From Methylophilus glucosoxydans (GTDB taxonomy: Bacteria; Pseudomonadota; Gammaproteobacteria; Burkholderiales; Methylophilaceae), in NCBI RefSeq assembly GCF_042676145.1, contig NZ_JBHTJW010000002.1:248001-312000 (forward strand): DNA of 64,000 nucleotides, given 5' to 3'. Positions 1-9,602 of this stretch are shown piece after piece. Under the pieces are notes generated by a model, which was not told the origin of the DNA, made no database searches, and saw only the letters and a program-made list of their open reading frames with translations. The position numbers were made by a program, and so were the translations under genes. Each line of letters opens with the position of its first letter. Position 1 is the stretch's first letter.

Positions 1-1
1 C

Positions 2-1552
2 AGTGTGGAGTGGTGTTTGCGCCACCGCAAAACCGTGGTGCTGGCATTTGTATTGTTCATTGTCGGCTCATTGAGTTTGATGCCACTGTTGCCTAAAGGC
101 TTTGTGCCTTCCTCTGACAGTAGCCAAACCAAGGTCAATATTGAGTTGCAGCCGGGGACCGCGCTGGAACAGACGCGCGAAGTGGTTAGTCTGGCAGAGC
201 AGATCGTCAAGCAGCACCCGGAAGTGAAAGCGGTGTTTAGCGCCGCGGGCACGGCCAGTACCGGTGGGGGTGGCCCCAATGCTTCGCAGAATAGTACGGA
301 TGTGCGCAAGGGCAGCCTGGTGATTAGTCTGACGGATCGTAGTGAGCGGCATCAGAAGCAATCCGAAATTGAAGCCGAGTTACGTGAGCGACTCAAGGCC
401 TTGCCTGGCGCACGTGTCAACGTCGGCATTGGGGAATCCGGTGAAAAACTGCAGATCACACTGGCCAGCGATGATGGCATTGCGCTGGGTAATGCCAGCC
501 AACAGCTGGAGCAACAATTGCGTACCTTGAGCGGTGTCGGCAACATCACATCCAGTGCCAGCCTGCAACGGCCAGAGGTGCAGATCATCCCCGATATCGA
601 CAAGGCCGCCGAGCTGGGGGTGACGGTAGAGTCGATTGCACAGGTGATTCGCATTGCTACCTCTGGCGACTTCTCCAATACCATGCCCAAGCTCAATTTG
701 CCTCAGCGCCAGGTGCCAATCCGGGTGCGATTGGGTTCCAGTGTACGCACCAGTTTGCAAGAAATTGCCCAACTGCGGGTACCCGCACGCAACGGCAGTG
801 TTAGCCTGGAAACCGTGGCCACCGTTCGCATGGGCAGTGGGCCGCAGCAAATTGACCGTATGGACCGCATGCGTAATGTGACCTTCGATATCGAACTCAA
901 CAAGCGTCAGATTGGTGAGGTCATGCGTGAAGTACAGCAGCTGCCCGCCATGCAATCGCTGCCGCCCAGCGTGAAGCAGCTGGAGTCAGGTGACGCCAAA
1001 CGCATGAACGAGTTGTTTGCCAGCTTTGGCGGCGCCATGGTCATCGGCGTGATGTGCATCTATGTGGTGCTGGTCTTGCTGTTTGGCGACTTTCTGCAAC
1101 CAGTGACCATCTTGGGGGCGCTGCCCTTGTCACTGGGTGGGGCCTTCTTTGCCCTGCTGGTCACCCACAACAGCTTCTCCATGCCGAGTGTGATTGGGTT
1201 GTTGATGTTGATGGGTGTGGTGACCAAAAACTCGATCTTGCTGGTGGAGTACACCATCATGGCCAGAAAAGAGCGCCAGTTAAGCCGGTTTGATGCGATT
1301 ATCGATGGGTGCCATAAACGTGCGCGGCCGATTGTCATGACCACCATTGCCATGGCTGCCGGTATGCTGCCGATTGCACTGGGCTGGAGTGCGGATCCTA
1401 GCTTCCGCGCGCCAATGGCGATTACGGTGATTGGCGGATTAATTACTTCAACCGTGCTGAGTCTGGTGGTGATCCCGGTGCTGTACACCTACGTGGATGA
1501 TTTACTGGGATGGTTGAGGGGCGTAAGCAGCTGGCTTAAGAAGCATGCTTAG
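2..1552 (+). CDS. RND multidrug efflux transporter, C-terminal half (partial)
   Basis: This is the C-terminal half of an inner-membrane RND pump of the hydrophobe/amphiphile (HAE-1, AcrB-like) type; the reading frame is open to the left edge, so the start lies outside the window. About 516 residues are visible: one membrane segment near residues 9-31 (TM7), a large periplasmic porter/docking loop from about 35 to 335, then five membrane segments between about 338 and 492 (TM8-12). The sequence GFVPSSDSSQ after TM7 and the block LLMLMGVVTKNSILLVEY in TM10 are typical of HAE-1 pumps. The proton-relay aspartates sit in TM4, which is not visible. It lies upstream of convergent HIT-family and nadA genes, so its adaptor and outer-membrane partners, if linked, are to the left. 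Family is secure; substrate cannot be stated. Confidence 0.93.
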   Translation, partial: SVEWCLRHRKTVVLAFVLFIVGSLSLMPLLPKGFVPSSDSSQTKVNIELQPGTALEQTREVVSLAEQIVKQHPEVKAVFSAAGTASTGGGGPNASQNSTDVRKGSLVISLTDRSERHQKQSEIEAELRERLKALPGARVNVGIGESGEKLQITLASDDGIALGNASQQLEQQLRTLSGVGNITSSASLQRPEVQIIPDIDKAAELGVTVESIAQVIRIATSGDFSNTMPKLNLPQRQVPIRVRLGSSVRTSLQEIAQLRVPARNGSVSLETVATVRMGSGPQQIDRMDRMRNVTFDIELNKRQIGEVMREVQQLPAMQSLPPSVKQLESGDAKRMNELFASFGGAMVIGVMCIYVVLVLLFGDFLQPVTILGALPLSLGGAFFALLVTHNSFSMPSVIGLLMLMGVVTKNSILLVEYTIMARKERQLSRFDAIIDGCHKRARPIVMTTIAMAAGMLPIALGWSADPSFRAPMAITVIGGLITSTVLSLVVIPVLYTYVDDLLGWLRGVSSWLKKHA

Positions 1553-1654
1553 TGCACCCGCACGAAATGGTGATTACGATAGTGATGAGGGTGGGTATGC
1601 GTTACAACAGCTGTTGCAACACTAACTCCTAAATATCGAGGAGCTCTTTAAGCT

Positions 1655-2083
1655 TTAGCTATTGAGCGCACATTCCACTCGCATAGTTACAACGCGTTGT
1701 AGGTGATCCCGAACATCCTGTCTCATAGGCTGACTCTCGGAATCCCGCATAGCGCTGCCCCAGTGGCTATTCGGAAAGTGTTTGTCACTCTCGAATCTTG
1801 GCAACACATGCCAGTGCATATGCGGCGTTTTATTACCCAGGCTAGCCAGGTTGATTTTATCCGGTTGTATGACTTCCCGCAGCGCTGTTTCGACAGCAAA
1901 CACGACTTTCATGGTGCGTGCTCGCGCTGCGGGAGGCAGGTCGGTCATTTCTTTGACGTGTGCAATTAATTCCACCCGGCAATAGGCAGGGTAATCTGCG
2001 TCGTGCAATAACACTACCCGGCAAAAATCATCCTGCCATAGCAAGTCGTAGGGGGTTGGTTGGCACAGCGGGCAATCACGCAT
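1655..2083 (-). CDS. HIT (histidine triad) family protein
   Basis: A 142-residue protein of the histidine triad superfamily, small cytoplasmic nucleotide hydrolases or transferases acting on AMP-linked or dinucleoside substrates. The triad is visible as H88-M-H90-W-H92, preceded by SLGNKTPHMHWH; an N-terminal CPLC pair (C4, C7) could bind a metal. Length is normal for bacterial HIT proteins. Its ATG overlaps the TGA of nadA (TGATG), so it is translationally coupled and is the last gene of a nudB-nadA-HIT operon. The exact substrate is unknown. Family assignment is firm and the precise reaction is not. Confidence 0.9.
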   Translation of the reverse strand: MRDCPLCQPTPYDLLWQDDFCRVVLLHDADYPAYCRVELIAHVKEMTDLPPAARARTMKVVFAVETALREVIQPDKINLASLGNKTPHMHWHVLPRFESDKHFPNSHWGSAMRDSESQPMRQDVRDHLQRVVTMRVECALNS

Positions 2084-3192
2084 CAGGAAACGGCCAGCAT
2101 TCTATCCAGTGTGAGTTTGGCCAGTTTGGCTTCATGCGCGGGCACTTTAATCTGGTTGACCACATTACCTTCGGCCAGGTTTTCCAGGCACCAGGCCAGG
2201 TGTTGCGGGTCAATACGTGCCATAGTTGAGCATTCGCAAACCACATGGCTCATGAACTGAACCAGCTTGTTTTGCGGTTTCATTTCTTCGGCCAGGCGTG
2301 TGACTAGGTTCAATTCGGTGCCTACCAGCCATTTCGTCCCAGGCTCGGCTTCACTCACGGTACGCAAGATGTATTCTGTAGAGCCAACATAATCTGAGTT
2401 AATGCAGACCTCAAACGCCGTTTCCGGGTGAGAGATGACTTTGCCATCTGGATGCTGGGCACGGAACTGGTCGATATTCTGTTTGCGGAACATCTGGTGT
2501 ACTGAGCAATGACCTTTCCACAGCAGGATTTTTGCGTCTTTGATTTGCTGTTCGGTCAAGCCGCCCATGGGCAGATCTGGATCCCAGACAGGCATTTGCT
2601 CTAATGGGATACCCATTTTGTAGCCGCTCCAACGGCCCAGATGCTGATCCGGGAAGAACAGGATTTTTTCGCGCTGGCTGAAGCCCCACTCCAGGATTTT
2701 GGGGGCATTGGTGCTGGTGCACACAATGCCGCCATGTTCACCACAGAAGGCTTTCAGGTCCGCCGCGGAGTTGATATACGTGACCGGTGTGATGGTTTCA
2801 TCAAAATCAAGGACTTTGCTGAGTTCGCGATAGCTACGCTCAACCTTGGCCAGATTGGCCATGTCTGCCATGGAGCAGCCTGCGGCCAAGTCTGGCAAGA
2901 TCACGACCTGATCCGGGCGGCTCAAGATGTCAGCCACCTCGGCCATGAAATGCACACCCAGAAAGACGATGTATTCTGCATCCAGGCTGTCACAATATTT
3001 AGACAGTTTCAGTGAGTCACCAGAGTAATCCGCATGGCGGTAAACACTCTCGTGCTGGTAATGGTGGCCCAGAATCACCAGTCGCTTACCCAGCTTTTCG
3101 CGGGCAGCCAGAATACGGGCCTGACAGTCATCGTCTTTGGCCGACTGGAACTTTTCAAATTTGATAGTGGCGGTTTGCATGGTCATAGCCAT
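2083..3192 (-). CDS. nadA: quinolinate synthase NadA
   Basis: Quinolinate synthase condenses iminoaspartate with dihydroxyacetone phosphate to give quinolinate in de novo NAD synthesis, in the cytoplasm, using an oxygen-sensitive [4Fe-4S] cluster. The 369-residue protein has the triplicated fold characteristics: LGHHYQ near residue 41, AAGCSMADM with C106, KGHCSVH with C229, and CECSTM with C319/C321; C106, C229 and one of the last pair are the expected three cluster ligands. Two in-frame ATGs, at 3192 and 3183, are possible starts; the longer is kept. It is followed with overlap by a HIT protein and preceded 63 bases away by nudB. Neither nadB nor nadC is in the window. Confidence 0.97.
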   Translation of the reverse strand: MAMTMQTATIKFEKFQSAKDDDCQARILAAREKLGKRLVILGHHYQHESVYRHADYSGDSLKLSKYCDSLDAEYIVFLGVHFMAEVADILSRPDQVVILPDLAAGCSMADMANLAKVERSYRELSKVLDFDETITPVTYINSAADLKAFCGEHGGIVCTSTNAPKILEWGFSQREKILFFPDQHLGRWSGYKMGIPLEQMPVWDPDLPMGGLTEQQIKDAKILLWKGHCSVHQMFRKQNIDQFRAQHPDGKVISHPETAFEVCINSDYVGSTEYILRTVSEAEPGTKWLVGTELNLVTRLAEEMKPQNKLVQFMSHVVCECSTMARIDPQHLAWCLENLAEGNVVNQIKVPAHEAKLAKLTLDRMLAVS

Positions 3193-3255
3193 TAGTTGAG
3201 GGTAAAACGCTATTTTACAACCGATGTGGATTTATCCCAATTGCAAAGCTGGCAA

Positions 3256-3711
3256 TTACAGTGTTAAACGGTGTTTTTCGCCCAGCCGTTTAAGGGCATC
3301 CACATTGGTCCAGCTGAAGACTTTTTTAGCCGCTTGCCGCCAGTCCACCCATTCATAGCGCGTGTGTTCGTCTGGCGCCAGCGTGACTGGCTGAGGCTCT
3401 GGCAGACACAAGCCAAACAGGTGCTCGGTGTTTTGCATGACGCCGGGCGCATATCGGTGACGCCAATGCGGATAGATTTCATACACATTGCTGGCGTGCC
3501 AATCTTCAAAGTCGTAAGCCAGCGCGTCCAGGCCGGTTTCTTCCCGCACTTCGCGGATCGCTGCCTGATAGGGCGATTCTTCTGCTTCTATGCTCCCGGT
3601 CACTGACTGCCAGTATCCCGGTTTGTCCGTACGCTCCATCAACAGTACTTGCAAATCTGGCGTATGAATCAACACCAATGCGGAAACGGGAATCTTGAAA
3701 TGTTGTGTCAT
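3256..3711 (-). CDS. nudB: dihydroneopterin triphosphate diphosphatase, Nudix family
   Basis: A 151-residue Nudix hydrolase, best matched to NudB, which removes pyrophosphate from 7,8-dihydroneopterin triphosphate in folate synthesis. The complete Nudix box is visible: G39, E45, then R53-E54-V55 with E57-E58 and G60. The opening FKIPVSALVLIHTPDLQVLLMER is typical of NudB, as is the tail WTNVDALKRL. Folate supply suits a cell whose C1 flow uses tetrahydrofolate (purU and folD are elsewhere in the window). It heads the minus-strand run nudB-nadA-HIT. The AAGGAGG at 3712-3718 is on the plus strand, so it is not its ribosome binding site. The Nudix assignment is certain; the substrate rests on overall resemblance. 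Confidence 0.88.
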   Translation of the reverse strand: MTQHFKIPVSALVLIHTPDLQVLLMERTDKPGYWQSVTGSIEAEESPYQAAIREVREETGLDALAYDFEDWHASNVYEIYPHWRHRYAPGVMQNTEHLFGLCLPEPQPVTLAPDEHTRYEWVDWRQAAKKVFSWTNVDALKRLGEKHRLTL

Positions 3712-3802
3712 AAGGAGGATTGTCTATAAAGCCCGCGGCCTTGTCCATGGCTGTCGGTGTTTACAATAGACTCTTTTTTGTCAGGATGCGTTCAGTGAAA
3801 GA

Positions 3803-3831
3803 TTGTCGTAAGCAGATAAGCCTACTATGAT
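3803..3831 (+). promoter_or_regulatory. predicted sigma-70 promoter for the metal efflux operon
   Basis: TTGTCG (3803-3808) and TATGAT (3826-3831) are separated by 17 bases and lie about 60 bases before the CzcC-like start. No extended 19-20 base spacer of the MerR-activated kind is seen here, so metal regulation, if present, would use another regulator. Confidence 0.45.
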
Positions 3832-3888
3832 AAGGATAATCAGGTGTATACCATAAAAATTTAAGTGATGAGCACAGGGATAGGTGTT

Positions 3889-5217
3889 ATGTTGAGGCGT
3901 CAGCAGGGCTGGCTTTGCGTGTTGCTGATGGTCTGTTTTGAGGCGGTTGCGGATTCCGGTGTCGCTCCAGCAGTTGCATGGGACCAGCTCAGCCTGCAAC
4001 AGGCGGAACTTGTGTTTGCAGGCAATAACCGTGATCTGCTCGCTGCCAAGCGGGCGATTGAAAGTGCAGAAGCCGATACCCTGATTGCTGGCCAAAAACC
4101 AAACCCGGTCTTGTCACTCGGCCTTTCCAGTCTCAACCTCAATCGCGGCCAAGGCAATAAAAACCAAAACGGCAAACGAGACCTGTTGGATCAAACCTAT
4201 AACTCGGCGGTGCAGGTCACTCAGTTGTATGAGCGTGGTGACAAGCGGGCACTGCGTTCTGCCGTGGCGGAAAGTGCGGTCAAAGCGAGCCGGCTCGACC
4301 TGGGGGAAACCTATCGTCAACAGGCGTTGGCCATGGCCAATGCCTATTTTGATCTCAAACTTGCCCAGGAAAGTCTGCTCATTCAGCAGGCGAATGTCAG
4401 TAGTTACGAGAAAACACTGCAGGCAGCGCAATTGCGTCTGAAAGCAGGCGATGTGGCGTCGGCCGATGTAGCGCGCATCCGGGTAGATGCCCTGCGGGCC
4501 AGCAATGATTTGCGCCAGGCTGAGGCGACTGTGCAAAAAGCGCAAGCCATGCTGGCTTACTTGCTTGGCAAGGATCAGGATGCGAGTAAGCTCCGTGTGA
4601 CGGACCCCTGGCCCGCCCTGATTACAGAGCCCTCGGCCAATCCAGCGGCTGAGAAAGACACTGGCTGGTTACCACAACGTCCGGATGTGAAGGCTGCTGA
4701 AGCGCGCATGGAGCAGGCCCAGCAGACCAGAAAGCTTGCGGAGTCGCTCAAGGTCAGAGATTTTACCTGGTCGTTTGCTTACCAGCATTTTCCCGGGCAG
4801 GAGCCTGGATCGGCACCAGATACCATAGGCGCTTCATTGAGTATTCCTTTGTTTACCAATTATCAGTATGAGGGCGAGGCCGCACGGGCTGAAGTTGGCT
4901 ATACCAGTGCAATCGAGGCCAGAGAGCGTGTGCAGGCGGCGGCGATTGCCGAAATGAGGCAGGCCAAAGCAGATTTGGATGCCGCGATTGATAAAAATCG
5001 ACGTTTTGACCAGAGCATTCTGCGTGAAGCGCAAAACGCAGCAGATGCGGCAGAGTTTGCTTACAAGCATGGCGCCATGAATGTCATGGATTTGCTCGAT
5101 GCCAGACGTATTTTACGCACGCTCCAACTGGAGGCAGTCAGCGTCAAAGCTGATTATGCCAAGTCCTTATCCGCCTGGTTAGCGGCCACCCGCCAGGCAT
5201 TTGTCTATCAAGAATAA
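3889..5217 (+). CDS. CzcC-like outer membrane factor (TolC family) of a heavy-metal RND pump
   Basis: Outer-membrane channel of a tripartite heavy-metal efflux pump, about 442 residues, TolC/OEP family. The chosen ATG (3889) has AGG seven bases upstream and directly begins a signal peptide (MLRRQQGWLCVLLMVC...AVADS); the longer frame from GTG 3865 or ATG 3868 has no ribosome binding site. Two repeated OEP halves are visible, with alanine- and glutamine-rich coiled-coil helices around residues 50-110, 160-220, 270-300 and 340-420, and the motif PDVKAAEARMEQAQQ typical of the second repeat. The membrane-fusion and RND genes follow with almost no spacing, making a czcCBA order. The family is secure; metal specificity is inferred from the RND partner. 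Confidence 0.9.
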   Translation: MLRRQQGWLCVLLMVCFEAVADSGVAPAVAWDQLSLQQAELVFAGNNRDLLAAKRAIESAEADTLIAGQKPNPVLSLGLSSLNLNRGQGNKNQNGKRDLLDQTYNSAVQVTQLYERGDKRALRSAVAESAVKASRLDLGETYRQQALAMANAYFDLKLAQESLLIQQANVSSYEKTLQAAQLRLKAGDVASADVARIRVDALRASNDLRQAEATVQKAQAMLAYLLGKDQDASKLRVTDPWPALITEPSANPAAEKDTGWLPQRPDVKAAEARMEQAQQTRKLAESLKVRDFTWSFAYQHFPGQEPGSAPDTIGASLSIPLFTNYQYEGEAARAEVGYTSAIEARERVQAAAIAEMRQAKADLDAAIDKNRRFDQSILREAQNAADAAEFAYKHGAMNVMDLLDARRILRTLQLEAVSVKADYAKSLSAWLAATRQAFVYQE

Positions 5218-5221
5218 TTTT

Positions 5222-6382
5222 ATGATGCGCTCATTCACTTCCATGGCTTCCCCCCCTGCTACCGTCAAGGCGATGCGCCAGATCGTATTTATCTTGTGCG
5301 CGATAGGGATTTGCATGGCTTCAGCCATGGCTGCAGACAAAAATGCCCGAGTGCCCGCGCAACCAGCCAACCAGATTGTACTGACGTCGGGTTCGCCACA
5401 ATTAAACAGTCTCAAAATTGAACCCGTCACCGAGATCCCGGTGCCGGTGACCGAGCCCCTCAACGGCAAGATTGTGTTTGATGAAAACCGGACAGCACGG
5501 GTGTATTCGCCAGTGGCCGGACGAGCGCTGAATATTCAGGCACAAGTCGGCGAAGCCGTGAAAGCCGGTCAGCCCTTGCTGGTGATGGACTCGCCGGATG
5601 TGGGGGCGGCGGTCGCGGATGTGCGCAAAGCACAGGCAGATTTGGGACTCAAACAACAGTCGCTGGAGCGTAGCCGCATGCTGGTTGAAGGCGGGGTGCT
5701 GGCCAGAAAAGACATGGAAGTCGCACAGGCGGACTGGGCGAGTGCGCGTGCAGAACATGAGCGCGCGATGGCGAGGTTGAAAAACCTGCGGGTCTCGACC
5801 GGGGCAAGTGATCGCTATGTCGTGCGCTCGCCAATCGCGGGGGTGGTGGTTGACCGGAAAGTGAATCCCGGTAGCGAGGTCCGCCCCGATGCGGCAGATC
5901 CTTTGTTTTTGATCACGGACCCCAGCCACGTCTGGGCCAGTATCGATTTGCCAGAGCGGGACTTGAGCCGGATTTCTCAAGGGCAAAAGCTCAGTGTCCA
6001 GGTGGATGCCTATCCTGACGAGGTGTTTGACGGCGAAATTAAAACAATAGGCATCATGGTAGACCCGACCACGCGCCGGATTCCTGTGCGTTGCCTGCTC
6101 GACAGCAAAGGCAAGCTCAAACCAGAAATGTATGCGCGCATCACGCCGCTGGATACCAGCCAGCATCGCGTCATCCGCGTGCCCAACAGTGCCCTGATTA
6201 CCGAGGGACTCTACAGCTATGTCTTTGTAGAAGAGCAGCCCTTGCATTTTAGCAAGCGTAAAGTCGTGCTGGATTTACAACGGCGGGAATATGCCACCGT
6301 GAAAACCGGCTTAAACCCGGGTGAGCGCATCGTGACCAGCGGCGCCATTCTGCTCAATTCAGATTTGTCCGTGAGTAAATAG
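5222..6382 (+). CDS. CzcB-like periplasmic adaptor (membrane fusion protein) of a heavy-metal RND pump
   Basis: Periplasmic adaptor joining the RND pump to the outer-membrane channel; about 386 residues from ATG 5222. A TTG at 5201 and an internal ATG at 5273 (close to an AAGG) are alternative starts; the last gives the neatest signal peptide (MRQIVFILCAIGICMASAMAA). The HlyD/RND adaptor layout is clear: lipoyl halves around GRALNIQAQVGEAVKAGQPLL and VRSPIAGVVVDRKVNPGSEV, a helical hairpin between, a beta-barrel (ASIDLPERDLSRISQGQ), and a membrane-proximal end. The His-rich metal-binding N-terminus of classical CzcB is absent. It lies 4 bases after the CzcC-like gene and 3 before the pump gene. 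Confidence 0.9.
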   Translation: MMRSFTSMASPPATVKAMRQIVFILCAIGICMASAMAADKNARVPAQPANQIVLTSGSPQLNSLKIEPVTEIPVPVTEPLNGKIVFDENRTARVYSPVAGRALNIQAQVGEAVKAGQPLLVMDSPDVGAAVADVRKAQADLGLKQQSLERSRMLVEGGVLARKDMEVAQADWASARAEHERAMARLKNLRVSTGASDRYVVRSPIAGVVVDRKVNPGSEVRPDAADPLFLITDPSHVWASIDLPERDLSRISQGQKLSVQVDAYPDEVFDGEIKTIGIMVDPTTRRIPVRCLLDSKGKLKPEMYARITPLDTSQHRVIRVPNSALITEGLYSYVFVEEQPLHFSKRKVVLDLQRREYATVKTGLNPGERIVTSGAILLNSDLSVSK

Positions 6383-6385
6383 GCG

Positions 6386-9300
6386 ATGTTAAAAGGCTTG
6401 ATCACCTTCTCACTGCAACAGCGTGTATTTCTGCTGATTGGCGCGGTTGTGCTCATGATTTTTGGCTGGTTTGCGGTGCAAAACCTGCCAATTGAAGCGT
6501 TCCCCGATGTTGAAGATGTGCACGTGATTATCGTGACACAATCGCCGGGCATGGCGCCAGAAGAGGTCGAGCGCGTCGTTTCACTGCCGATTGAGCATGG
6601 GATGAGCGGGGTGCCGGGACTGGCACAAATCCGTTCGGTGTCTATTACCGGGCTCTCCGTGGTCACCCTCACTTTTGCCGAGCGCACGCAAGATTATTTT
6701 GCGCGGCAGCAGGTGTTAGAGCGTTTACAAGGGGTGAGCTTGCCCATCGGCTTGCAACCCACGCTGGCACCGCTGACGACGGCGGTGGGGGAGGTTTACC
6801 GCTATTTGGTTGAAGCACCGGCAGAGATGCCGCAACGCGAAATCCGCGCTATCCAGGACTGGAAAATTATCCCGCAATTGCGCATGGTGCCAGGGGTGGC
6901 CGATATCACCAGTTTTGGCGGGACGGTCAAGGAATACCAAATCAAGCTGGATCCTTACCGCTTGAAAAAGTTTGATGTGAGTATTGATCAGGTTAACCAG
7001 GCGGTCAGCAACAACAGCAGTAACGTGGGTGGCGGACTCATGCACAGAGGCGACGAGTCGCTGGTGGTGCGTGGCATAGGCCTGTTTCGCAGTCTGGATG
7101 ATATTGCGCAATCCGTCGTGGATACGCGGGATGGCAAGCCGATTCTGGTCAGCGACCTTGGTCAGGTGGTGATTGGTGACCGCCCCCGTTCGGGCATCGT
7201 TTCCTTTAATCAGCAGGATGACATTATTGAAGGCATCGTGCTGATGACCAAGGGCCAGAATGCCGCCAAAGTGATCGACGCCTTGCGCGAGAAGGTGGAT
7301 CTGGTCAATCAGACCCTGCCGCCCGGCGTCAAAATCGTGCCTTTTTATGACCGCACCGGCCTGGTTCACCACACCGTGCATACCGTGGCAGAAAACCTGA
7401 TTGTCGGCGCATTGCTGGTGGTGACGATTTTGGTAGTGTTTTTGCGCAACTGGCGCGCCGCCCTGATTGTGGCTTCGGTGATTCCGTTATCCCTGTTATT
7501 TGCCTTTATTGTCATGGATTTACGCGGTGTCTCCGCTAACCTGATCTCGCTCGGGGCGGTAGACTTTGGCATTATTATTGACAGTGCAGTGGTGCTGGTA
7601 GAGGCGCTGATGGTGCGCCTGGCGGTGGCTGAGGTGGATAAAACACAAGGCAATATGGGGCTGGCCTGGCGCATGCAGACGCTTAAAAGCACGGCGATTG
7701 ATATGGGGCACCCGATTCTGTTCTCCAAAGCCATCATCATCACTGCCTTTTTGCCGATTTTTACCTTTCAACGCGTAGAAGGAAAAATTTTCTCGCCGAT
7801 GGCATTCACCTTGAGTTTTGCCTTGCTGGGCGCCATTATCCTGACTTTGACGCTGGTGCCAGCCTTGTTGTCATACACCATGAAGCGTGAGGATATGGCG
7901 GAAAAGCACAGCCACTGGATGCAAAGCTTGCAAAATGCCTATCGTCATATTTTGCTTAAAACCCGCAAATGCCGCGCATGGGTAGTCATTTTATCCGGGG
8001 GCATTTTGGTTATATCCGTGCTCTCTGCGCCCATGTTAGGCTCGGAATTCCTCCCCAAGCTGGATGAAGGCAATATCTGGCTCACCGTTGATTTGCCACC
8101 CTCGGCTGGCCTGGAAAAAACCAAAGAGATCGAGCGAGAAATCCGCAAGATTCTGAATAGCTACCAAGAGGTGAGGTTGGTGGTGTCGCATGTCGGACGG
8201 CCAGATGACGGCACCGACCCTAAGGGGCCTTATCACATGGAGATTCTGGCTGATCTCAAGCCGCACAGCGAATGGAAGTTTGCCGATAAGGAATCGCTGA
8301 TCAAGGATATGTCGCGCCGTATCCACGAGATTCCGGGCGTGCCCACCAACTTTTCGCAAGTGATTCAGGACAGTGTGGAAGAGGCGTTGTCTGGCGTGAA
8401 AGGTGAAATTGCAGTCAAGATTTTCGGCCCGGATTTAACGATTCTCGAGCAGAAAGCGGCAGAGGTGGTCGATGTCATTAATCACGTGCGTGGCGCAACC
8501 GATGTGGCGGCAGTCCGCATTTCAGGCAACTCTGAGCTAGATATCACGCTTAATCGTGCCCAATTATCGCGCTATGGCCTGATGGCGGGCGATGTTAACA
8601 ATACGGTACAAACCGCGTTGGCTGGCAATCCGGCGAACACATTTTACGATGGCGACCGGCATTTTGATGTCACTTTAAGGCTGGACAGGCCTTTCCGCGA
8701 TTCTGTGGATGATATTGACGAGTTACCGATTGCCTTGCCAAATGGAAACGGCAGCATCCCGCTCAGCGAGGTAGCCGAGGTGACCATCAAGGAAGGGGCT
8801 TCACGTGTCAGCCGCGAATCAGGCTCCCGTATTGTCTCGATCAAAGCCAATATTACAGACCGCGATCAGGGCAGCTTTGTGCAAGAAGCCATGCAACAGG
8901 TCAAGGCACAGGTCAAGCTACCGCCTGGCTACAGCATGACCTGGGGCGGGCAATTTGAAAACCAGCAACGGGCCATGAAGCGGCTGATGGTAATTGTGCC
9001 CTTGTCTGTGTTGTTGATTTTTATCTTGCTGTTTTGGGCATTCAAGTCGGTCAAAAATGCTTTGCTAGTGTTGCTGATGATTCCATTTACGCTGGTGGGC
9101 GGCCTGGCCGGACTGGCCGTGGCCGGACTGCATTTGTCCGTGTCTGCCGCCGTCGGTTTTATTGCGCTGGCCGGCATTTCGGTGCAAAACGGGGTGATCA
9201 TGGTCGAGCAGATCAAGAGTTTGATGCGCGAAGGCAGAGAACTGTCAGAGTCGGTGATTGAAGGGGCGGTTGCCCGCTTGCGCCCGATATTGATGACGGC

Positions 9301-9481
9301 CTTGATGGCCGGGTTGGGCTTGATGCCAGCGGCGCTCTCGCATGGCATTGGCTCCGAAACCCAGCGGCCGTTTGCGGTGGTGATTGTCGGTGGTTTAATT
9401 ACCGCGACCTTGTTCACACTGTTGTTGTTGCCTTTGTTGTTCCCGCTGTTTTCCGACCTGCGCCGTCCGCGCGCTGCATAA
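6386..9481 (+). CDS. CzcA-like heavy-metal efflux RND transporter (HME family)
   Basis: Inner-membrane proton-driven pump of the heavy-metal efflux (HME) branch of RND transporters, 1031 residues, the usual length. Twelve membrane segments flank two large periplasmic loops. The TM4 proton-relay triad of the divalent-metal subfamilies is intact: D393 and D399 with E406 in DFGIIIDSAVVLVE. CusA-type Cu(I)/Ag(I) pumps lack this pattern, so Zn, Co, Cd or Ni is more likely than copper or silver. The C-terminal half repeats the fold, with AGISVQNGVIMVEQIK in TM10. It is the last gene of a czcCBA-like operon; a long dyad follows immediately after the stop. No metal-sensing regulator gene is adjacent. 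Confidence 0.94.
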   Translation: MLKGLITFSLQQRVFLLIGAVVLMIFGWFAVQNLPIEAFPDVEDVHVIIVTQSPGMAPEEVERVVSLPIEHGMSGVPGLAQIRSVSITGLSVVTLTFAERTQDYFARQQVLERLQGVSLPIGLQPTLAPLTTAVGEVYRYLVEAPAEMPQREIRAIQDWKIIPQLRMVPGVADITSFGGTVKEYQIKLDPYRLKKFDVSIDQVNQAVSNNSSNVGGGLMHRGDESLVVRGIGLFRSLDDIAQSVVDTRDGKPILVSDLGQVVIGDRPRSGIVSFNQQDDIIEGIVLMTKGQNAAKVIDALREKVDLVNQTLPPGVKIVPFYDRTGLVHHTVHTVAENLIVGALLVVTILVVFLRNWRAALIVASVIPLSLLFAFIVMDLRGVSANLISLGAVDFGIIIDSAVVLVEALMVRLAVAEVDKTQGNMGLAWRMQTLKSTAIDMGHPILFSKAIIITAFLPIFTFQRVEGKIFSPMAFTLSFALLGAIILTLTLVPALLSYTMKREDMAEKHSHWMQSLQNAYRHILLKTRKCRAWVVILSGGILVISVLSAPMLGSEFLPKLDEGNIWLTVDLPPSAGLEKTKEIEREIRKILNSYQEVRLVVSHVGRPDDGTDPKGPYHMEILADLKPHSEWKFADKESLIKDMSRRIHEIPGVPTNFSQVIQDSVEEALSGVKGEIAVKIFGPDLTILEQKAAEVVDVINHVRGATDVAAVRISGNSELDITLNRAQLSRYGLMAGDVNNTVQTALAGNPANTFYDGDRHFDVTLRLDRPFRDSVDDIDELPIALPNGNGSIPLSEVAEVTIKEGASRVSRESGSRIVSIKANITDRDQGSFVQEAMQQVKAQVKLPPGYSMTWGGQFENQQRAMKRLMVIVPLSVLLIFILLFWAFKSVKNALLVLLMIPFTLVGGLAGLAVAGLHLSVSAAVGFIALAGISVQNGVIMVEQIKSLMREGRELSESVIEGAVARLRPILMTALMAGLGLMPAALSHGIGSETQRPFAVVIVGGLITATLFTLLLLPLLFPLFSDLRRPRAA

Positions 9482-9516
9482 CCACCAATTTGGTTCAATG
9501 AAACCAGATTGGTGGT
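9481..9516 (+). promoter_or_regulatory. long dyad: possible enhancer-binding sites or mRNA 3' hairpin
   Basis: ACCACCAATTTGGTT (9481-9495) pairs with AACCAGATTGGTGGT (9502-9516), 14 Watson-Crick pairs plus one T-G pair around a 6-base loop, directly after the stop of the CzcA-like gene. No T-run follows, so it is not a standard terminator. It also contains two similar short palindromes, CCAATTTGG (9485) and CCAGATTGG (9504), 19 bases apart and about 115-145 bases before the predicted start of the small RNA, the usual place for a sigma-54 activator. The two readings cannot be separated from sequence alone. Confidence 0.5.
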
Positions 9517-9602
9517 TGATATCAATCAGTTCTTGTGGGCGAGTGCGCCCAATGTCTAGATTTATTCAATTAAAATCAAGTGCCTGGACTGTTTAAATGA
9601 TT

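Noticed and set aside
1603..1616. Palindrome CAACAGCTGTTG after the RND gene as an operator
   Set aside because: Short, GC-balanced, lies at convergent gene ends with no promoter near.
5402..6247. 281-codon minus-strand frame inside the CzcB-like gene
   Set aside because: Shadow of a high-GC coding region with His- and Arg-rich composition and no family features.
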